Source: Porticoccaceae bacterium
GTDB taxonomy: Bacteria > Pseudomonadota > Gammaproteobacteria > Pseudomonadales > Porticoccaceae
Length of the DNA stretch: 6,610 bases
Direction of reading: 5' to 3'
Assembly: GCA_030590275.1 (NCBI GenBank)
Contig: JAUUYV010000104.1
Span: 1 to 6,610 of the forward strand
Shown here: positions 1 to 4,722 of the stretch, piece by piece
Position numbering within the stretch: position 1 is the first letter of the stretch
Layout: every line of letters starts with the position of its first letter
Translations under genes and position numbers: made by a program
Notes under the pieces: model-generated
What the model saw: only the letters and a program-made list of their open reading frames with translations
Databases searched by the model: none
What the model was told of the DNA's origin: nothing

Positions 1-1173
1 ATGACCTCGTTTAAGGTGGTGGATTTTCTGGAAGCTGCCGAGCGTTTGCAGGCCGAAGGTCGAGACATCGTTCGGCTCGAGGCGGGACAGCCGGTGTTCT
101 CCACACCACCAGCCATTGTGGCGGGCGCAGAAGCGGCACTCCGGGATGAAAAGACCAAATACACCCCAGCCTTTGGCATTATGGACTTACGAATTGCAAT
201 CGCAGGCCTGTATCAGCAACGGCACGGTATAGACGTACCACCGGAGCGCATTGCGGTGACCACGGGGAGTAGTGCTGCTCTGGCTCTGATCGGTGACCTG
301 TTGATCAATCCGGGTGATGGTTTCCTGGTGACCGACCCCGGTTACCCTTGTAATGCCAATTTTATTCGCCGTGCTGGAGGAGAGCCTCAGGCGGTGCCTG
401 TGAGTGTTGCTGAGCGCTATCAGTTAACGGTGGGAGCGACACAGGCCCATTGGCAGGACAATACCGTTGGTGCTTTGCTAGCATCACCCAGTAACCCTAC
501 CGGAGAACTTGTCGATCGAGTGCATCTCGAAGGGATTCACAAATTTATCGAGAGCAAAGGTGGGTCTTTGGTGGTCGACGAGATTTACCACGGGTTAGTT
601 TATGAGCGAGATGAAGTGTCTATCCTGGAAATTACTGACGACGCCTTTGTGGTCAATAGTTTCTCTAAATATTTCGGGATGACGGGCTGGCGGCTGGGAT
701 GGATGGTGATGCCCGAGGATGTTTGTGCTGCGGTAAATACCATGGCACAGAACTTCTATATCTCTCCTCCCAGTATTGCTCAATACGCAGCTCTGGCAGC
801 TTTTCAGCCTGAGGTCATGGACGAGATGGAAGCGCGCCGTGGGGAGTTACGGCGCCGCCGCGACTTTTTTGTACCCGCACTTCGTGATCTGGGTTTTGAT
901 ATTCCTTTTGTGCCAGCAGGTGCTTTTTATATCTATGCCGATATTGGTGGGCTAATTGAAACAGACCTGAAAGATGGCAAAGGCAACATAATTAAAGATA
1001 GCGAAGCCTTTTGCTGGGATATGCTGGAGCGCGCCGGAGTGGCCTTTACACCCGGTACGGATTTTGGCGACCACCTGGCCAGTCGTCACGTGCGCTTCAC
1101 CTACACCGAGCCCATGGATCGCCTGGAGCTGGCGGTTGAGCGCCTGGGTGTTGCTCTGGGGGGAAAGGTGTGA
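1..1173 (+). CDS. PLP-dependent aminotransferase, class I/II (N-terminus probably cut by window edge)
   Basis: This is a cytoplasmic fold-type I aminotransferase that moves an amino group between an amino acid and a 2-oxo acid through pyridoxal phosphate. The substrate cannot be assigned. Visible motifs in order: GQP near residue 29-31 (substrate loop, GEP in many relatives), YTPAFG at 54-59, SPSNPTG at 162-168 with the cofactor-contacting Asn165, DEIY at 193-196 with Asp193 and Tyr196, the Schiff-base lysine Lys223 in SFSKYFGMTGWRLGW with Arg231, and HVRF with the carboxylate-binding Arg365. All catalytic residues are present. The first base of the window is the A of an ATG, but relatives usually have about 10-15 more residues before the segment equivalent to SFKVVDFLEAAERL, so the real start may lie upstream. 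Residues about 317-331 look like a short polar insertion before the DSEAF segment. The stop overlaps the sfsA start, which suggests cotranscription. Confidence 0.93.
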   Translation: MTSFKVVDFLEAAERLQAEGRDIVRLEAGQPVFSTPPAIVAGAEAALRDEKTKYTPAFGIMDLRIAIAGLYQQRHGIDVPPERIAVTTGSSAALALIGDLLINPGDGFLVTDPGYPCNANFIRRAGGEPQAVPVSVAERYQLTVGATQAHWQDNTVGALLASPSNPTGELVDRVHLEGIHKFIESKGGSLVVDEIYHGLVYERDEVSILEITDDAFVVNSFSKYFGMTGWRLGWMVMPEDVCAAVNTMAQNFYISPPSIAQYAALAAFQPEVMDEMEARRGELRRRRDFFVPALRDLGFDIPFVPAGAFYIYADIGGLIETDLKDGKGNIIKDSEAFCWDMLERAGVAFTPGTDFGDHLASRHVRFTYTEPMDRLELAVERLGVALGGKV

Positions 1174-1874
1174 AGTTTGATCCACCTTTCGAACAGGGAG
1201 TGTTTCGCAAACGCTATAAACGGTTTTTTGCCGACGTGGAACTGCCGGATGGCAGTGAGCTGACTATCCACTGTGCCAATACTGGCTCGATGAAGCATTG
1301 TCTCGAGCCGGGAACGTCCTGCTGGTTTTCTCGCTCTGATAACCCTAAACGGAAATTACCCGGCACTCTGGAAATAGTAACGACTAGCGATGGCCTGCAT
1401 GCAGGCGTTAATACCAGCCGTCCCAACTACCTGGTTGAGGAGGCCATTCTGGAGGGCCGCATTCCCGAACTTTCGGCTTACCCGAGTTTACGTCGGGAAG
1501 TCCGCTACGGTAGTGAAAAAAGCCGAATTGATTTACTGCTGGAAGACGGTGAGCGGCGTTGTTATGTCGAGGTCAAAAGCGTCACCTTGTCGACCGGTGC
1601 TGGTACGGCACAGTTTCCGGATGCGGTTACCACGCGTGGTAGTAAACACCTGCGAGAGTTAATGGGGGTGGTGGCTGAGGGCCACCGTGGTGTGCTGTGT
1701 TTTTGTGTCCAGCTCAGCGGTGTGGAAACGGTGAGCTCGGCAGATGACATTGATCCCGTTTACGGGGAGACCTTGCGTGAGGCAATGGCTGCCGGTGTGG
1801 AGGTGCTGGTTTATGCTTGTACGCTAAGTGCCGAGGAAATTGTGATTGACCGGAAACTAACTTTTAGTGTCTAG
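1170..1874 (+). CDS. sfsA: SfsA, sugar fermentation stimulation protein homologue
   Basis: The protein is 234 residues, the same length as E. coli SfsA, and aligns along its whole length. SfsA was named because overproduction stimulates maltose fermentation in E. coli. It has an N-terminal OB-like region and a C-terminal PD-(D/E)XK nuclease-like fold and is reported to bind DNA; the biochemical role is unsettled. Diagnostic segments are RYKRFFADV near 15-23, HCANTGSM at 34-41, RYGSEKSRIDLLL at 112-124, YVEVKSVTL at 132-140 and FPDAVTTRGSKHLRELM from 149. Asp121, Glu134 and Lys136 fit the nuclease-like D...ExK signature. The start is GTG at 1170, inside the GTGTGA that ends the aminotransferase. 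The G-rich stretch at 1158-1164 serves as ribosome binding site, so translational coupling is likely. In E. coli dksA lies next to sfsA; here the next gene is on the opposite strand and is not dksA. Confidence 0.97.
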   Translation: MKFDPPFEQGVFRKRYKRFFADVELPDGSELTIHCANTGSMKHCLEPGTSCWFSRSDNPKRKLPGTLEIVTTSDGLHAGVNTSRPNYLVEEAILEGRIPELSAYPSLRREVRYGSEKSRIDLLLEDGERRCYVEVKSVTLSTGAGTAQFPDAVTTRGSKHLRELMGVVAEGHRGVLCFCVQLSGVETVSSADDIDPVYGETLREAMAAGVEVLVYACTLSAEEIVIDRKLTFSV

Positions 1875-1924
1875 TCTTAGAGCAACAGTGAGTAAATTTT
1901 AAGGGATTGTTTTTATGATTTAGA

Positions 1925-1967
1925 ATAAAAAATGCCTCTCTAGTCGTCAGTTGTTAGAGAAGCATTT
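1925..1967 (-). terminator. Rho-independent terminator of the htpX-Rieske-SnoaL unit
   Basis: The arms 1930-1942 and 1955-1967 pair over 13 positions around a 12-base loop (1943-1954). Read as + strand RNA there is one C/A mismatch (1936/1961). Read as - strand RNA the same position is a G-U pair, so the helix is unbroken. On the - strand the stem runs into six U residues (complement of 1927-1932) followed by A-UU. This places a terminator 18 bases beyond the stop of the SnoaL-like gene. On the + strand the hairpin is followed only by a three-T run, so termination of sfsA transcripts there would be weaker. The stem is rather AT-rich. Confidence 0.72.
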
Positions 1968-1984
1968 CAGTGTCTAGTATCTAT

Positions 1985-2374
1985 CTACATACTGCCGTCG
2001 ATTTCTACTACCCGGCTTTTGAATTTCCAGTCGCCGTCAGTTTTTTCCAGTACGTCAATGTATCGACCAGAATTGACCACGCTTACTTTGTCTTCGGTAT
2101 CCACTAAAAGCAGATAGGCATCGTGATTAGCGGTGTTGCCATTTATTTCGACGATAGCATCGGTGGTGCAATGTTTTACCTTCATGGTAGGGATCATTTT
2201 TTTGGCGAAAGCGAGCAGGTTTTCTTTACCTGCCGCCAGCTCCTTACCGCCCATGGAGAAAGTGCCATCGGCGGTGAATAATTCGGCCCAGGCTTCTGGC
2301 TCGCCATAGTCGAAGGCGCGGTTGTATTGGGATACTACCTTGCGGATGGCTAGTTGATCTGCGATATCGCTCAT
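1985..2374 (-). CDS. SnoaL-like / NTF2-like domain protein
   Basis: This is a 129-residue single-domain protein of the SnoaL-like (NTF2 cone fold) superfamily, which includes polyketide cyclases, ketosteroid isomerases, dioxygenase beta subunits and many proteins of unknown role. The recognisable pattern is an N-terminal helix RKVVSQYNRAFDYGEPEAW (from residue 11), LFTADGTF near 32-39, KHCTTDAIVEI with His68, and a C-terminal strand DGDWKFKSRVVEID near 113-126. It has no signal peptide or membrane segment and is probably cytoplasmic. The start is supported by a GAGGA ribosome binding site at 2383-2387 on the - strand, eight bases from the ATG. It is the last gene of the putative operon, 55 bases after the Rieske gene and before a hairpin terminator. 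The substrate or binding partner is unknown. His68 with an acidic partner could form a cyclase/isomerase-type pocket, but that is inference. Confidence 0.85.
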   Translation of the reverse strand: MSDIADQLAIRKVVSQYNRAFDYGEPEAWAELFTADGTFSMGGKELAAGKENLLAFAKKMIPTMKVKHCTTDAIVEINGNTANHDAYLLLVDTEDKVSVVNSGRYIDVLEKTDGDWKFKSRVVEIDGSM

Positions 2375-2382
2375 AATTATTT

Positions 2383-2387
2383 TCCTC
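2383..2387 (-). promoter_or_regulatory. Ribosome binding site of the SnoaL-like gene
   Basis: GAGGA on the - strand, eight bases before the ATG at 2374. It is the clearest Shine-Dalgarno in this operon apart from the htpX one and fixes the start of the NTF2-like protein. Confidence 0.75.
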
Positions 2388-2390
2388 TTG

Positions 2391-2410
2391 TGTTGGATGA
2401 TGTTGGATGG
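2391..2410. repeat. Tandem 10-bp duplication between the Rieske and SnoaL-like genes
   Basis: TGTTGGATGA (2391-2400) is followed directly by TGTTGGATGG (2401-2410), nine of ten identical. It lies in the 55-base gap just upstream of the SnoaL-like ribosome binding site and probably reflects slippage or a small duplication; no protein-binding site is recognised. Confidence 0.5.
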
Positions 2411-2429
2411 ATAAAAATACAGGACTAAA

Positions 2430-2777
2430 TTAGTTTTTGTTAACAGGGTTCTGGTCTTCTATATACAGGCTGCCATCTTGCACGCAGCTATTTAGTTTTT
2501 CCAGGTAGGCACCCCCACAGGGGCCAACAATACATTTTCCTGTGTGAATTTCAAACAGAGCGCCGTGGGACGAGCATTGTAGATATTCGCTATTGCGGTC
2601 GAGGAACTTATCGGGCATCCAGTTTAATTCGATACCCTTGTGGGGGCAGCGGTTTCGGTAAACATGAACCTTGTCGTCCGCACGCACTGCAAATACGCTG
2701 AGCTCGGGAGTGGCCTGGTAGCCTCGTGCACTACCCGGTGGTATATCGGCTAGCGCACCGAGGTAGAGGCGTTTCAT
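2430..2777 (-). CDS. Stand-alone Rieske [2Fe-2S] protein
   Basis: This is a 115-residue Rieske-domain protein without a catalytic or membrane domain, so it is probably a soluble electron carrier or redox-sensing protein. The cluster ligands are visible as C44-P-H46 and C68-S-S-H71, i.e. CxH-x21-CxxH. They are followed by HGALFEIHTGKC and the GPCGG loop at 85-89, which is close to the third Rieske motif. Cys82, Cys87 and Cys98 are additional cysteines; whether they form a disulfide is unknown. The length and soluble character fit the ferredoxin-like class rather than the bc1 class, which carries a membrane anchor. The gene lies 40 bases behind htpX and 55 bases before the SnoaL-like gene, all on the same strand. 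A short GGGTGA directly before the ATG is only a fair ribosome binding site. The redox partner cannot be named; no oxygenase alpha subunit or reductase is present in the window. Confidence 0.92.
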   Translation of the reverse strand: MKRLYLGALADIPPGSARGYQATPELSVFAVRADDKVHVYRNRCPHKGIELNWMPDKFLDRNSEYLQCSSHGALFEIHTGKCIVGPCGGAYLEKLNSCVQDGSLYIEDQNPVNKN

Positions 2778-2817
2778 TCACCCGCATCATTCATGAATCT
2801 AGAGACCACGTAAAAGC

Positions 2818-3711
2818 TTAAAGACCGCGACGCAATGCTTCGATACGGTCTTCCAGTGGGGGGTGAGTCATAAAGAGTTTGCTGCGCACTTTTTTCCATC
2901 CACCGGAAATACCTAGTGCGGTCAGCGTGTCAGGTAATTCGCTGGGGACATGGGCCTCGGATTCCGCCTGTAAACGCTGCAAGGCTCCGATCATTCCAGC
3001 ACGATTCGCATAGTGGGCTGCAGCTGCATCGGCACGGAATTCCCGCCAGCGTGAAAACCACATCACAATGGTCGAGGCAAGAATCCCCAATACCACCTGT
3101 AATACCATCACAATCATGAAGTAGCTCATGCCATGGCCGCGTTCACTTTTAAATACTACGCGATCAATAAACGACCCGATAATACGCGCAAAAAACATCA
3201 CAAAAGTGTTCACCACACCCTGTACTAGCGCCAGGGTGACCATATCTCCATTAGCAACGTGGCCGATTTCATGGGCGAGTACGGCACGAACTTCCTCTCG
3301 CTCAAAACGCTGTAGTAAGCCCGCGCTTACCGCCACCAGGGCCTTGTTTTTATTCCACCCGGTCGCAAAGGCATTGGAATGTTGAGCGGGGAAAATGCCC
3401 ACTTCGGGCATATCGATGTCGGCCTTGCGTGAGAGTTCGGCTACCGTATCAAGCAACCAGCGTTCATCGGCGTTAGAGGCCTGCTCGATGATCTGGGTGC
3501 CAGTACTGCGCTTAGCCATGGGTTTGGAGATGAGCAGGGAGATAAAAGAACCCGCGAAACCAAATACACCGCAGAGAACCAGTGTGAAGGTTAGATTGAT
3601 GGGAACCCCCTGAGTAGCCAGGTATTCTTCAATGCCAAAGGTTTTGAAAATAATGCTGACCAACACCAAAATAGCAATGTTGGTACCGAGAAAAAGACCG
3701 ATTCTGAGCAC
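2818..3711 (-). CDS. htpX: HtpX, inner-membrane zinc metalloprotease
   Basis: HtpX is an M48-family protease of the inner membrane that degrades misfolded membrane proteins and works alongside FtsH. I place the start at GTG 3711, giving 297 residues (E. coli 293) that begin [10 protein letters not shown] like E. coli MRIALFLLTN. The reading frame is open up to another GTG at 3753, but that would add 14 polar residues before the first membrane helix, and GGAGG at 3718-3722 lies six bases before the 3711 GTG. In this numbering the hydrophobic segments are about 2-22, 38-61, 156-182 and 195-219. The zinc site is HEIGH (His147, His151) with Glu224 in the REFRAD segment. The C-terminal [15 protein letters not shown] is diagnostic. 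The gene leads a probable three-gene unit with the Rieske and SnoaL-like genes. No clear heat-shock (sigma32) or paired CpxR site was seen upstream. Confidence 0.97.
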   Translation of the reverse strand: MLRIGLFLGTNIAILVLVSIIFKTFGIEEYLATQGVPINLTFTLVLCGVFGFAGSFISLLISKPMAKRSTGTQIIEQASNADERWLLDTVAELSRKADIDMPEVGIFPAQHSNAFATGWNKNKALVAVSAGLLQRFEREEVRAVLAHEIGHVANGDMVTLALVQGVVNTFVMFFARIIGSFIDRVVFKSERGHGMSYFMIVMVLQVVLGILASTIVMWFSRWREFRADAAAAHYANRAGMIGALQRLQAESEAHVPSELPDTLTALGISGGWKKVRSKLFMTHPPLEDRIEALRRGL

Positions 3712-3717
3712 GATGGC

Positions 3718-3722
3718 CCTCC
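3718..3722 (-). promoter_or_regulatory. Ribosome binding site that decides the htpX start
   Basis: GGAGG on the - strand, six bases before the GTG at 3711. The more distal in-frame GTG at 3753 has no comparable site, so the shorter 297-residue HtpX is preferred. Confidence 0.8.
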
Positions 3723-3765
3723 GTTTAAGTGAGTTGTTAGGTCTAAAATACACTAACTAAGGTAT

Positions 3766-3793
3766 AAGATAGGTCTTTACCGAAAAAATTCAA
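3766..3793 (-). promoter_or_regulatory. Putative sigma70 promoter of htpX
   Basis: On the - strand TTGAAT (3788-3793) and TATCTT (3766-3771) are separated by 16 bases, each matching the consensus at four of six positions. Transcription would begin near 3758-3760 and leave a leader of about 50 bases before the GTG at 3711. Only one GTAAA half-site (3776-3780) is present, not the two that CpxR usually needs. Assigned by eye only. Confidence 0.4.
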
Positions 3794-3841
3794 TAGCTAG
3801 ATCCGTATAGAGCTATCCAGTTGGTGGTTCTTATTAAGAAA

Positions 3842-3943
3842 ATGAAGCACACTGGCCTTAGTGCAGGGTCTTTATCTCAGCATATCGCTGCAGCGGACAT
3901 TGGTTTGCTGGCCCTGGTAATTGGAACGGCAATATGGAATTAG
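3842..3943 (+). CDS. Possible small membrane peptide ORF (33 aa)
   Basis: ATG at 3842 to TAG at 3941-3943 encodes 33 residues. The N-terminal half is mildly polar (MKHTGLSAGSLSQH) and residues 17-33 (ADIGLLALVIGTAIWN region) are hydrophobic enough for one membrane helix. The stop overlaps the first codons of the lipoprotein gene (ATG at 3934), an arrangement compatible with translational coupling. The ribosome binding site is poor: only AAGAAA directly before the ATG. I do not recognise a family. An ORF this short can occur by chance, so this is a candidate only; a functional alternative is a leader peptide for the downstream gene. Confidence 0.22.
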   Translation: MKHTGLSAGSLSQHIAAADIGLLALVIGTAIWN

Positions 3944-4416
3944 TGCGAACCATGGTAAGGCGCGTAATTAAACCGGCTGCGATTTTAATCCTGTGCGGAT
4001 GCCTCTCTGCCTGTGCGTATTTTGGCATGGGGACAGAAAAACCAGAGGTTTATCTAACCAGTTTTAGACCTTTGCCATCCTCTGGTTTAGAGGCGCGTTT
4101 TGTTGTGGGTTTGAAGGTCATTAATATCACTGGTCGAGATTTAAATATTTCTGGTATGTCCTACCGACTTAAGCTCAACGGTTATTCCGTTGCCAGTGGT
4201 TCGGCTGGGGCTATAGGTAACATTCCTGCTCATGGAGAGAAACGGATAGAAGTGGAAGCCAGTACTCATCTATTCGCGAGTTTACGGATGCTGGCTGATA
4301 TCCTGCAAAATCCTCCACAGGCCTATGATTATGAGCTTCAGACCCAGCTCAGAATGCCCTGGTCGCCGGTACCTATTACCGTGGTGGAGTCCGGCGAAGT
4401 GATGCTGGGGAAATAG
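3934..4416 (+). CDS. LEA14/WHy-type (LEA type 2) lipoprotein
   Basis: This is a 160-residue envelope lipoprotein with one LEA type 2 (WHy) domain. Residues 1-26 form a signal peptide with basic residues (RR at 9-10, K13), a hydrophobic core and the lipobox L24-S-A-C27, so Cys27 would be lipidated and the rest would lie in the periplasm, probably attached to a membrane. The mature part reads as the beta-rich domain: EVYLTSFRPLPSSGLEARFVVGLKV, then LNISGMSYRLKLNGYSVASG, then a GNIPAHGE turn typical of this family, and a final EVMLGK strand. Similar lipoproteins are frequent in Pseudomonas; their role is unknown, while plant LEA14 relatives are linked to desiccation stress. The ATG at 3934 has GGA eight bases upstream; an in-frame ATG at 3952 would still give an intact signal peptide. 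It is followed after one base by slyX. No convincing promoter was found upstream. Confidence 0.85.
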   Translation: MELVRTMVRRVIKPAAILILCGCLSACAYFGMGTEKPEVYLTSFRPLPSSGLEARFVVGLKVINITGRDLNISGMSYRLKLNGYSVASGSAGAIGNIPAHGEKRIEVEASTHLFASLRMLADILQNPPQAYDYELQTQLRMPWSPVPITVVESGEVMLGK

Positions 4417-4417
4417 A

Positions 4418-4621
4418 GTGTCGGAGCAGAGAGTTACAGCGATTGAAGAGAAGCTGGCCTATCAGGAAGATCTCATCAAGACTCTTGATGATGTGGTGTA
4501 TCAGCAGCAGCGCCGAATTGATCGGCTGGAAGCGCTGTGCAACCAGTTGTCCGAACGTTTACAGGTGATTTCGGAATCGACGGGGGTTGCTCCTGATAAC
4601 GAACGGCCTCCACATTACTGA
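4418..4621 (+). CDS. slyX: SlyX family protein
   Basis: This is a 67-residue SlyX homologue (E. coli SlyX 72 residues). The body from about residue 5 to 52 is a continuous heptad-like coiled coil (IEEKLAYQEDLIKTLDDVVY and RRIDRLEALCNQLSERL). The C-terminus is the family hallmark PPHY (64-67), identical to E. coli. SlyX is a small cytoplasmic protein of unknown function, named for its position beside slyD in E. coli; here it is not next to slyD. Translation starts at GTG 4418, with GGGG at 4407-4410 as ribosome binding site, and the gene is separated from the upstream lipoprotein stop by a single base, so the two are probably translated from one message. Confidence 0.95.
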   Translation: MSEQRVTAIEEKLAYQEDLIKTLDDVVYQQQRRIDRLEALCNQLSERLQVISESTGVAPDNERPPHY

Positions 4622-4676
4622 CTTAAGTGTCGAATGACTTTACCTGCGGTATCTGTGTGTACGCCGACGACGATAG

Positions 4677-4722
4677 TTGCTGAGCTTCTTTACTACCGTT
4701 AGCCAGGAGACTGGTTCAGCAA
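4677..4722. repeat. Inverted repeat at the convergent end of slyX and the phosphate transporter gene
   Basis: TTGCTGA (4677-4683) and TCAGCAA (4716-4722) are perfect inverted copies. Inside them AGCCAG (4701-4706) and CTGGTT (4711-4716) can form a second small hairpin. The structure spans the transporter stop codon (4699-4701). There is no U-tract on either side, so it is not a standard Rho-independent terminator, although it lies where two convergent units meet. The remaining bases of the 4622-4698 gap show nothing else recognisable. Confidence 0.3.

Noticed and set aside
1390..1662. 90-codon + strand frame within sfsA
   Set aside because: It overlaps sfsA in another frame, and sfsA is supported along its full length by family motifs.
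1985..2777. Complete aromatic-ring dioxygenase operon
   Set aside because: The Rieske protein is only 115 residues with no catalytic iron domain, and no alpha subunit or reductase is present.
2789..2798. Perfect 10-base palindrome ATTCATGAAT between htpX and the Rieske gene
   Set aside because: It is too short and AT-rich to be meaningful alone, and it lacks a U-tract or a promoter next to it.
3128..3385. 85-codon + strand frame opposite htpX
   Set aside because: It is a shadow of the htpX coding sequence, which covers the zinc site here; the translation has no recognisable feature.
3772..3780. CpxR-like GTAAA upstream of htpX
   Set aside because: CpxR sites have two GTAAA boxes five bases apart; only one is present.
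3700..3800. Sigma32 heat-shock promoter for htpX
   Set aside because: I searched by eye for CTTGAA and CCCCAT-like boxes with suitable spacing and saw none.
4622..4698. Rho-independent terminator between slyX and the transporter gene
   Set aside because: An inverted repeat is present but there is no run of U on either strand.
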